Source: Agromyces mediolanus
GTDB taxonomy: Bacteria; Actinomycetota; Actinomycetes; Actinomycetales; Microbacteriaceae
DNA: 64,000 nucleotides
Assembly (NCBI RefSeq): GCF_023715325.1
Contig: NZ_JAMBNX010000003.1
Coordinates: forward strand, 186,001 to 250,000
Direction: 5' to 3'
In this document: one piece after another, positions 19,592 to 29,087 of the stretch
Layout: the number at the start of each line of letters is the position of its first letter
Position numbering within the stretch: the first letter of the stretch is position 1
The notes under the pieces: model-generated
Seen by the model: only the letters and a program-made list of their open reading frames with translations
Told to the model about the DNA's origin: nothing
Databases searched by the model: none
Translations under genes and position numbers: made by a program

Positions 19592-21082
19592 TCAGTCCTC
19601 GCCGCGCACGATGCGGCGGAGCTTCGCGAGCCGCGCCGAGAGCTCGCGCTCGTGCCCGTGCTCGGTCGGCTCGTAGTAGCGGGCGCCCCGGAGGGGGTCG
19701 GGCAGGTACTGCTGCGGCACCACCCCGATGTCCGCGTCGTGCGGGTACCGGTAGCCCTTGCCGTGCCCGAGTCGCTTCGCCCCGGCGTAGTGGGCATCGC
19801 GGAGGTGCTTCGGCACTCGACCGGCCTTGCCGGCGCGCACGTCGGAGATCGCCTGGTTGATGCCGAGGTAGGCGGCGTTCGACTTCGGCGCGGTCGCCAG
19901 GTGCACGACGGCCTGCGCGAGCGGGATGCGCCCCTCCGGCATGCCGATGAGGGCCACCGCATCGGCTGCGGCGACGGCCACGCCGAGCGCCGTCGGGTCG
20001 GCCATGCCGATGTCCTCCGAGGCGAGCACGATGATGCGGCGGGCGATGAACCGCGGGTCCTCGCCCGCCTCGATCATGCGAGCCAGGTAGTGCAGCGCCG
20101 CATCGACGTCGCTCCCCCGCACCGATTTGATGAAGGCGCTGATGACGTCGTAGTGCTCGTCGCCGTTGCGGTCGTAGCGGAGCAACGCGCGGTCGACGGC
20201 CCGCGCCACGGTCTCCGCGGTGATCGTCGGCTTCGCCGCCGCGGATGCCTCGCCCTCGACGTCGGCAGCGTCTGGCGGCGCCGCATCGTCTGGTGATGCC
20301 ACATCGTCGGGTGCCGCCACATCGTCGGGCGCGTCGGCATCCCCCTCCGCCGGGCCATCCCCCTCGGCCTGGCCATCGCTCGCGGCCTGCGCGGCGGCGA
20401 ACTCGCCGACCGCGGAGTTCGCCGAGGCCTCGAGCGCGGTGAGCGCGCGACGCGCGTCGCCGGAGGCGAGCCGGACGATCGCCTCCCGAGCCTCGGGCTC
20501 GAGCACGAACGCATCGGCGAGACCACGAGGATCGGTCGCAGCGCGATCGACCAGCGTGCCGAGGTCGGCATCGCTCAGCAGTTCGAGCGTCAGCAGGAGT
20601 GAGCGGGAGAGCAACGGCGAGATGACGGAGAACGAGGGATTCTCGGTGGTCGCCGCGACCAGGATGACCCAGCCGTTCTCGACGCCGGGCAGCAGCGCAT
20701 CTTGCTGCGCCTTGGTGAAGCGATGGATCTCGTCGAGGAACAGCACGGTGGAGAGGCCGTAGAGGTCGCGGCTCGACTGCGCCTCCTCCATCACCTGACG
20801 GACGTCCCGTACGCCCGCGGTGACGGCCGACAGCTCGACGAAGCGACGGCCGGAGCTGCGGGCGATCGCTTGTGCCAGCGTCGTCTTGCCCGTGCCGGGC
20901 GGCCCCCACAGGATGACCGACACGGATCCGCTCGTGCCCGAGCGGTCGCTCGCGAGGGCCACGAGCGGCGAGCCCGGGCTCAGCAGATGCCGCTGACCGG
21001 CGACCTCGTCGAGCGTGGTCGGCCGCATGCGAACCGCCAACGGAGTCGCGCCGGAGCGCAGCCCCGTACCGGTGTCCACCAT
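19592..21082 (-). CDS. rarA: Replication-associated recombination protein A (RarA/MgsA AAA+ ATPase)
   Basis: Clamp-loader-like AAA+ ATPase acting at stalled forks. 496 residues. Walker [10 protein letters not shown] at 60-68, Walker [10 protein letters not shown] at about 114-122, sensor region [11 protein letters not shown]. The C-terminal tetramerisation domain contains AYLGINQAI and [11 protein letters not shown]. Residues 230-284 are an Ala/Asp/Pro/Gly-rich insertion with repeated APDDV-like units between the ATPase and C-terminal domains. ATG at 21082 is preferred, though an in-frame GTG at 21106 is possible. Lies upstream of rpsD on the same strand. Confidence 0.93.
   Translation of the reverse strand: MVDTGTGLRSGATPLAVRMRPTTLDEVAGQRHLLSPGSPLVALASDRSGTSGSVSVILWGPPGTGKTTLAQAIARSSGRRFVELSAVTAGVRDVRQVMEEAQSSRDLYGLSTVLFLDEIHRFTKAQQDALLPGVENGWVILVAATTENPSFSVISPLLSRSLLLTLELLSDADLGTLVDRAATDPRGLADAFVLEPEAREAIVRLASGDARRALTALEASANSAVGEFAAAQAASDGQAEGDGPAEGDADAPDDVAAPDDVASPDDAAPPDAADVEGEASAAAKPTITAETVARAVDRALLRYDRNGDEHYDVISAFIKSVRGSDVDAALHYLARMIEAGEDPRFIARRIIVLASEDIGMADPTALGVAVAAADAVALIGMPEGRIPLAQAVVHLATAPKSNAAYLGINQAISDVRAGKAGRVPKHLRDAHYAGAKRLGHGKGYRYPHDADIGVVPQQYLPDPLRGARYYEPTEHGHERELSARLAKLRRIVRGED
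20270..20332. repeat. 18-bp tandem repeat inside rarA
   Basis: About three imperfect 18-bp units encode [12 protein letters not shown](S) and PDDAAP in the RarA low-complexity linker. The reading frame is preserved throughout, so the repeat has expanded without damaging the gene. Confidence 0.7.
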
Positions 21083-21136
21083 GCCTTCCAGCGTAGCGAC
21101 GTCCACCGACACGACGCCCTCGCGAGGCCCAGGTGA

Positions 21137-21166
21137 TTGGCACGGCGCACGGGCCTTGCGTAGAGT
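21137..21166 (+). promoter_or_regulatory. Predicted promoter of the cyclophilin gene
   Basis: TTGGCA (21137-21142) and TAGAGT (21161-21166) with 18 bp between them; a start near 21173 gives a leader of about 24 bases containing AGAAGGAG. It is divergent from rarA. Confidence 0.6.
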
Positions 21167-21196
21167 CGGCTCGCAGGATTCCCCAGAAGGAGCAGC

Positions 21197-21976
21197 GTGG
21201 CATCGAACGACCGTCAGGCGCGCGAGGAGCGCGCGAGGCTTCGCACCTATCAGGCACGGCAAGAGGTTCACACGCGCAAGCAGCGCCGTCGGGTCCGTGA
21301 CAATGTGATCGCCGCACTCGCGCTCGTCGTGGTGCTCGTGCTCGCGACCGCGGCGCAGCTGTTCTATTTCAGCGGCGGCCCCGGCGCTCCGGAAGCGGCC
21401 CCGAGCGAGACCCCTCCGGCCACCGAGCCGGCCGGCGCGAACCAGGGCGATGTCCCGTCCGCCGATCTCGCCGAGGGGCGCACCTGGACCGGCACACTCA
21501 CCCTGAACGGCATCCCGCTCGGCGTCGAGCTCGACGGGGCCGCCGCGCCCCAGGCGGTGTCGTCGGAGATCAGCCTCGCCCAGTCCGGCTTCTACGAGGG
21601 GGTCGGCTGCCACCGCCTCACCACTTCGGGTCTGTTCGTGCTCCAGTGCGGCGACCCGAACGGCGACGGCACGGGCGGGCCCGGGTACACCTACGGTCCG
21701 GTCGAGAACGCGCCGGCCGACAACGTGTACCCGGCCGGCACCATCGCGATGGCCCGGCAGACCCAGAACGGCTACAGCCAGGGCAGCCAGTTCTTCCTCG
21801 TCTACGACGACACCACGCTCCCCACGGACTCGGCGGGCGGCTACACGATCCTCGGCACCGTGACGAGCGGGCTCGATGAGCTGCGCTCCGCCGTGATCGA
21901 CGCCGGCACCGTCGACGGGGGCGGCGACGGCGCGCCCGCAGTGCCGGTCACCATCGACTCCTTCACGGTGCAGTGA
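21197..21976 (+). CDS. Membrane-anchored cyclophilin-type peptidyl-prolyl isomerase
   Basis: 259 residues: a basic cytoplasmic N-terminus (about 1-35), one membrane span ([21 protein letters not shown]), a Pro/Glu/Ala-rich linker, then a cyclophilin domain facing outward. Domain motifs include [23 protein letters not shown] with the catalytic Arg in [12 protein letters not shown], and SQFFLVYDD. The GTG start has AGAAGGAG 5 bases upstream. It probably helps fold exported proteins. Actinobacteria commonly keep this gene near rel and the sec genes, as here. Confidence 0.9.
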   Translation: MASNDRQAREERARLRTYQARQEVHTRKQRRRVRDNVIAALALVVVLVLATAAQLFYFSGGPGAPEAAPSETPPATEPAGANQGDVPSADLAEGRTWTGTLTLNGIPLGVELDGAAAPQAVSSEISLAQSGFYEGVGCHRLTTSGLFVLQCGDPNGDGTGGPGYTYGPVENAPADNVYPAGTIAMARQTQNGYSQGSQFFLVYDDTTLPTDSAGGYTILGTVTSGLDELRSAVIDAGTVDGGGDGAPAVPVTIDSFTVQ

Positions 21977-22099
21977 GCGGTCCGCGGCGTGCGCGATCCG
22001 GCGCCGCCGCGACCGGCACCCCGCACCGGAGGTGCAATAGGCTTGATGTCGCACCGCCGCCGTCAGGCGGCATCTACCGACCTACGACAGGGTGAGGCC

Positions 22100-23332
22100 G
22101 TGACCGAATCAGATCAGCAACCGTGGGGCCGCGTCGACGAGACGGGCACGGTCTTCGTTCGGACCGCCGACGGCGAACGGGCCGTGGGCGAGTACCCCGA
22201 CGGCACCGCTGAGGAGGCTCTCGCCTACTTCGAGCGCAAGTACGCCGATCTCGCCGGGGCCGTCGGTCTGCTCGAGCAGCGCGTCCGTCGCGGCGCTCCC
22301 GCCGCCGATGTCGCCAAGGCCGTCACCGCACTGCAGGAGTCCATCGCCGAGGCGCGTGCCGTCGGCGACCTCGACGCCCTCCGCACGCGGCTCGACGCCC
22401 TGTCCGGCACCACGCAGGAGCTGAGCGAGCAGCAGCAGGCCGAGGCGAAGGCGCAGCTCGCCGAGGCGATCGCCGAGCGCACGGCCATCGCCGAAGCCGC
22501 TGAGGCCCTCGCCGCGCAGGACCCGTCGAAGACCCAGTGGAAGCAGACCTCCGCCGAGCTCGACGCGCTCTTCGCCCGCTGGCAGCAGCACCAGCAGGAC
22601 GGCCCGCGTCTCCCGAAGAACGAGGCCAACGAGCTCTGGAAGCGGTTCCGCACCGCTCGGTCGACGATCGAGTCGCACCGCAAGGCGTTCTTCGCCCAGC
22701 TCGACAGCGCGCACCGCGAAGTCCGCGCGCGCAAGCAGCAGCTGATCGAGCGGGCCGAGGCGCTCGCCCCGCGCGGCGCCGACGCGGTCGGCGACTACCG
22801 CGCACTCCTCGACGATTGGAAGGCCGCCGGCCGCGCCGGCAAGAAGGTCGACGACGCGCTCTGGGCGAAGTTCAAGGCCGCCGGCGACGTGCTGTTCCAT
22901 GCCAAGGCCGAGGTCGACGCGCGCGACGACGCCGAGTACCGGGAGAACCTCGAGCAGAAGCTCGAGCTGCTCACCGAGGCCGAGGAGCTCCTGAAGCAGA
23001 AGGACCCGAAGCGCGCCCGCCCCGCCCTCAACGCGATCCAGCTGCGCTGGGACGAGATCGGCCGGGTGCCCCGCGACCAGGTCCGCGTGATCGAAGACCG
23101 GCTCCGCAAGGTCGAGACGCACGTGCGCCAGCTGGAGGACGAGCGCTGGCAGCGCGAGGACCCCGAGAAGAAGGCCCGGTCCGAAGGCATGCTCGGCCAG
23201 CTCCAGGACGCGATCGCGAAACTCGAGGCCGAGCTCCAGGCCGCCGAGGCCGAGGGCGACGCGAAGGCGATCGCCGAGGCGCGCGAGGCGCTCGAGGCCC
23301 GTCAGGCCTGGCTCAAGGCCGTCGGCGGCTGA
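22100..23332 (+). CDS. DUF349 domain coiled-coil protein
   Basis: 410 residues, strongly helical and charged, with repeated DUF349 units (for example WKQTSAELDALFARWQ and LLDDWKAAGRAGKKVDDALWAKFKAA), as in HelD-unrelated YccJ-like actinobacterial proteins of unknown role. The start GTG (MTESDQQPWGRVDETG) has GGTGAGG 3 bases upstream; an ATG at 22046-22048 in the same frame is less likely. It is followed by a strong hairpin. Biochemical function unknown. Confidence 0.85.
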   Translation: MTESDQQPWGRVDETGTVFVRTADGERAVGEYPDGTAEEALAYFERKYADLAGAVGLLEQRVRRGAPAADVAKAVTALQESIAEARAVGDLDALRTRLDALSGTTQELSEQQQAEAKAQLAEAIAERTAIAEAAEALAAQDPSKTQWKQTSAELDALFARWQQHQQDGPRLPKNEANELWKRFRTARSTIESHRKAFFAQLDSAHREVRARKQQLIERAEALAPRGADAVGDYRALLDDWKAAGRAGKKVDDALWAKFKAAGDVLFHAKAEVDARDDAEYRENLEQKLELLTEAEELLKQKDPKRARPALNAIQLRWDEIGRVPRDQVRVIEDRLRKVETHVRQLEDERWQREDPEKKARSEGMLGQLQDAIAKLEAELQAAEAEGDAKAIAEAREALEARQAWLKAVGG

Positions 23333-23352
23333 CCCGCGGTCCACACCTCGTC

Positions 23353-23392
23353 CGACGGCCGGGGCGTTCTCCACAGAACGCCCCGGCCGTCG
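23353..23392 (+). terminator. Terminator after the DUF349 gene
   Basis: Perfect 17-bp stem (arms CGACGGCCGGGGCGTTC) with a 6-base TCCACA loop, 20 bases after the stop codon. No T-tract follows. Confidence 0.85.
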
Positions 23393-23426
23393 CCGTCGAG
23401 CCGCCCGAGACCGGCAGACTCGGCGG

Positions 23427-23972
23427 ATGCCCCGACTCCCCGACGTGCTCGACACGGACGAGCTCTCACTGCCCGAACTCTGCGCCGCCCGGCTCGACGG
23501 CGAGGTGGTCGCCGTGCTCGATCGATGGATCCCCATCGATGCGCCGGATCTCCCCGAGCTGCGCGCCCGGGCCCTCGGCGCCGCGGCGAACGGGCCCGTC
23601 ATCGCCGGCTGGTCGGCGGCCTGGGTGCATGGGGCGACCCCTGTGCCGCCGAAGGTCGCCGAGTTCTGCGTGCCGCACGGAGCTCGGGTCGCCCGTTCGC
23701 GCGACCCGCGCCGCCGCATCCGCGAGGTGGCCATCGACGAGTCCGAGATCACCATGGCGGGTGGCTGCCGCTGCACCTCCGTGGAGCGCACCGCCTTCGA
23801 CCTGCTGCGCGATCCCGCACTCGACGAGCACGGGGTGCTCCCCGTCGTCGAGAGCCTGCTCCGGAGCGATCCGATCCACCTGGCCGAGCGTCTCCGCGAC
23901 CGCTTCGCGCCGGCAACGCGAGTCCCCCACCGCCGCCTGGCGCTCGCCCGGCTCGCTCGAATCCTCGGCTGA
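23427..23972 (+). CDS. AbiEi-antitoxin-like protein without a partner
   Basis: 181 residues. The middle shows GWSAAWVHGATPVPPKVAEFCVPHG, REVAIDESEITMAGGCRCTSVERTAFDLLR, the pattern of proteins annotated as type IV AbiEi-family antitoxins or related DUF559-neighbour regulators in Microbacteriaceae. No AbiEii-like nucleotidyltransferase toxin lies beside it: it is bounded by a terminator and by convergent rel ten bases away. It is probably a lone domestic member of the family; a toxin-antitoxin function is not supported here. Confidence 0.55.
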   Translation: MPRLPDVLDTDELSLPELCAARLDGEVVAVLDRWIPIDAPDLPELRARALGAAANGPVIAGWSAAWVHGATPVPPKVAEFCVPHGARVARSRDPRRRIREVAIDESEITMAGGCRCTSVERTAFDLLRDPALDEHGVLPVVESLLRSDPIHLAERLRDRFAPATRVPHRRLALARLARILG

Positions 23973-23981
23973 GCGGCCGTC

Positions 23982-26228
23982 TCAGCCGTCGCTGACGCGG
24001 TAGACGTCGTAGACGGCGTCGATGCGCCGCACCGCGTTCAGCACCCGGTCGAGGTGGGTGGTGTCGCCCATCTCGAAGACGAAGCGGCTGAGCGCGAGAC
24101 GGTCGGTCGAGGTCGTGACGTTCGCCGAGAGGATGTTCACGTGGTGCTCCGAGAGCACGCGGGTGACGTCCGAGAGGAGCCCCGCGCGATCGAGCGCCTC
24201 GATCTGGATCTGCACGAGGAAGACGCTCTTCGAGCTCGGCGCCCACTCCACGTCGATCATGCGCTCGGGCTCGCGCAGCAGCGACTGCACGTTGTGACAG
24301 CTCGCCTGGTGCACCGAGACGCCCGCGCCCCGGGTCACGAAGCCCACGATCTCGTCGCCCGGTACCGGAGTGCAGCAGCGCGCGAGCTTCACGAGGATGT
24401 CGGGAGCCCCGCGCACCAGCACCCCGGAGTCACTGTTCCGCGGCAGCGGCCGGGACCGCACCGGGATGGCCAGCTCGGGCTCGTCGCCGCCCTCGACGTC
24501 GCGCACGAGCGCGACGACCTTCTCGAGCACCGACTGCGTCGAGACGTGCCCTTCGCCGACCGCGGCGTAGAGCGCGGAGACGTTGTCGTACCGCAGCTGC
24601 GCGGCGACCTCGGCGAACGACTCCTGACTCATGAGCTTCTGCAGCGGCAGATTCTGCTTCCGCATGGCGCGGGCGATGGCGTCGCGCCCCTGCTCGATCG
24701 CCTCGTCGCGCCGTTCCTTCGTGAACCACTGGCGGATCTTGTTCCGCGCCCGGGCGGACTTCACGAAGTTCAGCCAATCCTGGCTGGGGCCGGAGTCGGG
24801 GTTCTTCGAGGTGAACACCTCGACGACATCGCCGCTCGAGAGCTCGCTCTCCAGCGGCACCAGACGGCCGTTGACCTTCGCGCCCATCGTGCGGTGGCCG
24901 ACCTCGGTGTGCACCGCGTAGGCGAAGTCGATGGGAGTCGCCCCGGAGGGAAGGCCGACCACGCGCCCCTTCGGCGTGAAGACGTAGACCTCCTTCGCGC
25001 CGATCTCGAACCGCAGCGAATCGAGGAACTCCCCCGGGTCGGCCGTCTCGGCCTGCCAGTCGGAGATGTGCGCGAGCCACGCCATGTCGGTGCTGCTCTG
25101 CTTCTCGTCGACGCGGCCGCTCGTCATCCGCTCTTTGTACTTCCAGTGCGCCGCGACACCGTACTCCGCGCGCTGGTGCATGTCGTGGGTACGGATCTGG
25201 ATCTCGACTGCACGGCCCTTCGGGCCGATCACGGTCGTGTGCAACGACTGGTACAGGTTGAACTTCGGAGTGGCGATGTAGTCCTTGAAGCGACCGGGCA
25301 CCGGCGTCCACCTGGCGTGGATCGCGCCGAGCACGGCGTAGCAGTCGCGCACGGAGTTCACGAGCACACGGATGCCGACCAGGTCGTAGATCTCGTCGAA
25401 GTCGCGTCCGCGCACGATCATCTTCTGGTAGATCGAGTAGTACTGCTTGGGTCGGCCCATGACCTTGCCGCGGATCTTCGCGGCTTTCAGGTCGTCGTTC
25501 ACGAGGTCGATGACGTTCTGCACGAACTCCTCGCGCTGCGGGGTGCGCTGTCTCACGAGGCTCTCGATCTCGGCGTAGAGCTTCGGGTAGAGCACCGCGA
25601 ACGAGAGGTCCTCGAGCTCCCACTTGATCGTCTGGATGCCGAGCCGGTGCGCGAGCGGGGCGTAGATCTCGAGGGTCTCGGTAGCCTTCCGGGTCGCGGA
25701 CGCCGCGGGCACGAAGCCCCAGGTGCGGGCGTTGTGCAGCCGGTCGGCGAGTTTGATGATCAGCACGCGGATGTCCTTGGACATCGCGACGATCATCTTG
25801 CGGACCGTCTCGGCCTGCGTCGAGTCGCCGTACTTGACCTTGTCGAGCTTCGTGACCCCGTCGACGAGCATCGCGATCTCGTCACCGAAATCGGCGCGCA
25901 CCTGGTCGAGCGTGTAGGCGGTGTCCTCGACGGTGTCGTGCAGGAGCGCGGCGGCGACGGTCTTCGAGCCGATCCCGAGATCGGCGAGGATCTGCGCGAC
26001 CGCGACCGGGTGGGTGATATACGGCTCGCCGCTCTTGCGCTTCTGGCCCTCGTGGGCCCGGTCGGCGACCTGATAGGCGCGCTCGATGAGTGCGAGGTCG
26101 GCCTTCGGATGGTGCATGCGCACCGTGCGGATCAGGGTTTCGACCGCACCGGAGGGCTGGGCCTTGGAGAAGATGCGCGGAACGAGACGGCGCAGCGACG
26201 CCGTGGAGTTCACTCCCGTCTCGGTCAT
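23982..26228 (-). CDS. rel: Bifunctional (p)ppGpp synthetase/hydrolase
   Basis: Stringent-response enzyme. 748 residues, the normal long form. The HD hydrolase domain contains HDTVEDTAYTLDQV, the synthetase domain has GRDFDEIYDLVGIRVLV and GRFKDYIATPKFNLYQSLHTTV, then TGS (VFTPKGRVVGLPSGATPIDFAYAVHTEVGH) and a C-terminal ACT domain ending in the DAVYDVYRVSDG region. The intact HD motif and Arg-rich RGRD loop fit a bifunctional Rel rather than a synthetase-only RelA. Last gene of the secDF string, 67 bases after secF. Confidence 0.97.
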   Translation of the reverse strand: MTETGVNSTASLRRLVPRIFSKAQPSGAVETLIRTVRMHHPKADLALIERAYQVADRAHEGQKRKSGEPYITHPVAVAQILADLGIGSKTVAAALLHDTVEDTAYTLDQVRADFGDEIAMLVDGVTKLDKVKYGDSTQAETVRKMIVAMSKDIRVLIIKLADRLHNARTWGFVPAASATRKATETLEIYAPLAHRLGIQTIKWELEDLSFAVLYPKLYAEIESLVRQRTPQREEFVQNVIDLVNDDLKAAKIRGKVMGRPKQYYSIYQKMIVRGRDFDEIYDLVGIRVLVNSVRDCYAVLGAIHARWTPVPGRFKDYIATPKFNLYQSLHTTVIGPKGRAVEIQIRTHDMHQRAEYGVAAHWKYKERMTSGRVDEKQSSTDMAWLAHISDWQAETADPGEFLDSLRFEIGAKEVYVFTPKGRVVGLPSGATPIDFAYAVHTEVGHRTMGAKVNGRLVPLESELSSGDVVEVFTSKNPDSGPSQDWLNFVKSARARNKIRQWFTKERRDEAIEQGRDAIARAMRKQNLPLQKLMSQESFAEVAAQLRYDNVSALYAAVGEGHVSTQSVLEKVVALVRDVEGGDEPELAIPVRSRPLPRNSDSGVLVRGAPDILVKLARCCTPVPGDEIVGFVTRGAGVSVHQASCHNVQSLLREPERMIDVEWAPSSKSVFLVQIQIEALDRAGLLSDVTRVLSEHHVNILSANVTTSTDRLALSRFVFEMGDTTHLDRVLNAVRRIDAVYDVYRVSDG

Positions 26229-26295
26229 CTCAGCACCTCCAGGGTTCCATTCCTACCACTGTCGGAGCCCCCTGGAGCCCGCGCGGCGTTCCGGG

Positions 26296-27300
26296 CTACG
26301 CTTCGACGGCGACCGATGACCCCGCCCGCTCGCGCTCCTTCATGACCTTCAGGTCGTGGCGCTTGATCGCCGGCTCGCCCTCGCGCAGCTGCGAGTACAG
26401 CGGCGCGGCGACGAACACCGTCGACCACGTGCCGACCAGGATGCCGATGAGGAGCGACAGCGAGATGTCCCGCAGCGTGTCGGCGCCGAGCACCCCCGCA
26501 CCGATGAAGAGGATCGCCGCGACGGGCAACGCCGCGATGACGCTCGTGTTGATCGAACGCACCAGCGTCTGGTTCACCGCGAGGTTCACCGACTCCGCGA
26601 ACGTCCGTCGCGACTCGTCGCCGTCATCCGCGGTGTTCTCGCGGATCTTGTCGAACACCACGACCGTGTCGTAGAGCGAGTAGCTGAGGATCGTGAGCAC
26701 ACCGATCATGGCCGCCGGCGAGATCTCGAAGCCGACCGCCGCGTAGACGCCGACCGTGACGATGAGATCGCCGATCAGGGCGAGGATGGCCGCGAGCGAC
26801 ATCTTCCACGTGCGGAAGTAGATCGCCATGATGACGCCGGCGAGGAGGAGGAACGCGATGAGGCCGACGATCGCCTGCCGTGTCACGTCGGCACCCCAGC
26901 TGGGCCCGATGAAGCTCGAGGTGACCTCGCTCACCGGCACGTCGTACGCCTCCGCGAGCGCGGCCGACACGTCGTGCGAGTCCTGCTGCGAGAGCTGGTC
27001 GGTCTGCACGCGGACGCCACTGTCGCCCACGATCGTGACCTTCGCCGCGGCGTCCGGAACGACGCTCGCGACGGCCTCCGTCGCAGGCTCCGGAGTGGCG
27101 TTCTGCACGTTCGTGATCTGGAACTGCGATCCGCCGAGGAACTCGATGCTGAAGTTCACCCCGCGCACGAGCGGCACGATGACCGAGAGGATCACGAGCA
27201 CGGCGGCGATCACGTACCACTTGCGGCGTCCGCCGACGAAGTTGAACGAGCGCTTGCCCGTGTAGAGGTCGTTGCCGAAGGTGGTGAGACGGCTGGCCAT
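26296..27300 (-). CDS. secF: Protein translocase subunit SecF
   Basis: Membrane partner of SecD, drives late steps of export with the proton gradient. 334 residues, six spans, the first near residue 30. SecF motifs include NFSIEFLGGSQFQI, the membrane block GLIAFLLLAGVIMAIYFRTW, and LTILSYSLYDTVVVFDKIREN. ATG shares one base with the secD stop (TGATG). Confidence 0.96.
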   Translation of the reverse strand: MASRLTTFGNDLYTGKRSFNFVGGRRKWYVIAAVLVILSVIVPLVRGVNFSIEFLGGSQFQITNVQNATPEPATEAVASVVPDAAAKVTIVGDSGVRVQTDQLSQQDSHDVSAALAEAYDVPVSEVTSSFIGPSWGADVTRQAIVGLIAFLLLAGVIMAIYFRTWKMSLAAILALIGDLIVTVGVYAAVGFEISPAAMIGVLTILSYSLYDTVVVFDKIRENTADDGDESRRTFAESVNLAVNQTLVRSINTSVIAALPVAAILFIGAGVLGADTLRDISLSLLIGILVGTWSTVFVAAPLYSQLREGEPAIKRHDLKVMKERERAGSSVAVEA

Positions 27301-29024
27301 CAGGACTCCTTGCCTTCGCCCGTGGAGGTGAGTTCGGCGGCCTTGCGTTCCGCGATGGTCTGCCGGCGCTGCGCCTCCTTGGCGCTCGAGGCGGCCTTCT
27401 TGGCGGGCACCGCGGACGGCTTCCGGAACTCCGCTCGACCCCGGTAGACCGCGCCGAGCGCGTTCGGGTCGAGGCCGGACCACGGGTTGCCGCCGGAGAA
27501 GAACCGCGTCTGGGCGAGCAGCTGCAGCATCGGATGCGTGAAGAGGATCACGATCACGACGTCGATGATCGTCGTGAGCCCGAGCGTGTAGGCGAAGCCC
27601 TTCACGCTGCCGACCGCGAGGATGAACAGCACGATGGCGGCGAGGAGGTTGACGCCCTTCGACGCGAGCACCGTGCGGAACGCGCGCTTCCAGCCGGCCT
27701 CGACGGCCCCGACGAGCGGTCTTCCGTCGCGCAACTCGTCTCTCACGCGTTCGAAGTAGATGATGAACGAGTCGGCTGTGAAGCCGATCGCGACGATGAC
27801 GCCCGCGATGCCCGCGAGCGAGAGGCGGTACCCCTCGCGCCAGGACAGGATCGTGAGCATCAGATACGTGATGATGCCCGCGATGATGAGCGACGCCACC
27901 GTCACCGAGGCGAGTGCGCGGTACTGGAAGATGCTGTAGAGCACCACCAGGATGAGGCCGATCAGGCCTGCGATCAGGCCGTTCTGCAGCTGCTGGGTGC
28001 CGAGCGTCGGCGAGATGGTCTCGGACGACTGCACCGTGAAGCTGATCGGCAGCGCACCGAACTTCAGCTGGTCGGCGAGGGCCTTCGAGGTCTCCTGGGT
28101 GAAGGATCCGGTGATCTGCGGACGGCCGTCGGTGATGACCCCGTTCATGGACGGCGCGGAGATGACGGCGCCGTCGAGCACGAACGCGAACTGGTCGCGC
28201 GGAGCCTGCCCCTTCAAGCCGTAGAGGCGGGTCGAGACGTCGGCGAAGGCCTTCGTGCCCTCGTCGTCGAAGACGAGGTTCACCGCCCACTGACCCGTGG
28301 ACGCGCCGTTCTGGGTCGTGACGACGCCGTTCGTGGCGTCGACGATGTTCGCACCGCTCACCTCGACCGGGCCGAGGATGTATTTGCCCGTGCGGCTCGC
28401 GTCGCACGTGACGAGCGGCTGGTCCGCCGGGGCGACGTTCGCGTCGGGGTCGTCGAGGCTCGAGCACTGGAAGGTCTCGAATTCCTGCTGCAGGGCCGGA
28501 GTGATCCATGAGGGGTCGCTCGGGTCGGTGGGCTCCACGGTCGGCGTGGCCTCGAGCGCTGCGTCGTCCGTCGGTGCCGGAGACTCGCTCGGGCTCGCCG
28601 ACTGGTCGGTCGCCGCGCTCGCGACCAGGACGGGACGGAGCTCGAGCTTCGCCGACTGCTCGATGCGGTTGCGGGTCTGCTCGTCGAGCTCGCCCGGGAT
28701 GCGGACGACGACGTTCGATCCCTCGGTGTTGATCTCGGGCTCGGCGACACCGGAGGCGTCGACGCGCTGCCGGATGATCGACACGGCCTGGTCGAGCTGC
28801 TCCTGCGAGGCGGTCTGACCCGACTCGAGCTTCGGCTCGAGGATGATCTGGGTGCCGCCCTCGAGGTCGAGCGCGAGCTTCGGCGTCCACGACCCGCCGC
28901 CCCAGATCACGCCGGCGGCGTTGATCGCGAACAGACCGACGATGATCACGCCGAGCCAGCTCAGCGACCGCCAGGCCTTGCGAACGGGGGTCGGCCGTGA
29001 TGACCGCTTCGGTGCTGCAGCCAC
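27300..29024 (-). CDS. secD: Protein translocase subunit SecD
   Basis: 574 residues. A single span near the N-terminus, a large extracytoplasmic P1 region carrying a Ser/Pro/Thr-rich insertion (PSESPAPTDDAALEATPTVEPT), then five spans. Motifs: LDLEGGTQIILEP, IIRQRVDASGVAEPEI, TADSFIIYFERVRDELRDG. The GTG start gives MAAAPKRSSRPTPVRKAW. It is preceded by a 12-bp hairpin in the gap after yajC and coupled to secF downstream. Confidence 0.96.
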   Translation of the reverse strand: MAAAPKRSSRPTPVRKAWRSLSWLGVIIVGLFAINAAGVIWGGGSWTPKLALDLEGGTQIILEPKLESGQTASQEQLDQAVSIIRQRVDASGVAEPEINTEGSNVVVRIPGELDEQTRNRIEQSAKLELRPVLVASAATDQSASPSESPAPTDDAALEATPTVEPTDPSDPSWITPALQQEFETFQCSSLDDPDANVAPADQPLVTCDASRTGKYILGPVEVSGANIVDATNGVVTTQNGASTGQWAVNLVFDDEGTKAFADVSTRLYGLKGQAPRDQFAFVLDGAVISAPSMNGVITDGRPQITGSFTQETSKALADQLKFGALPISFTVQSSETISPTLGTQQLQNGLIAGLIGLILVVLYSIFQYRALASVTVASLIIAGIITYLMLTILSWREGYRLSLAGIAGVIVAIGFTADSFIIYFERVRDELRDGRPLVGAVEAGWKRAFRTVLASKGVNLLAAIVLFILAVGSVKGFAYTLGLTTIIDVVIVILFTHPMLQLLAQTRFFSGGNPWSGLDPNALGAVYRGRAEFRKPSAVPAKKAASSAKEAQRRQTIAERKAAELTSTGEGKES

Positions 29025-29044
29025 GTGCTCTGCTTTCTCTGCGT

Positions 29045-29070
29045 CGGCCCGCGCACGAGTGCGCGGGCCG
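29045..29070. other. Perfect 12-bp hairpin between yajC and secD
   Basis: CGGCCCGCGCAC and its exact complement are separated by GA, 21 bases before the secD GTG and 17 bases after the yajC stop. No T-tract follows on the minus strand, where the genes run. It may partly terminate, protect the mRNA end, or set the yajC to secD ratio. Confidence 0.55.
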
Positions 29071-29087
29071 AGCCAGTGGGAACGGGT

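Noticed and set aside
24054..26345. A 763-codon plus-strand open frame opposite rel
   Set aside because: Low-complexity shadow of rel; rel itself has every family domain.
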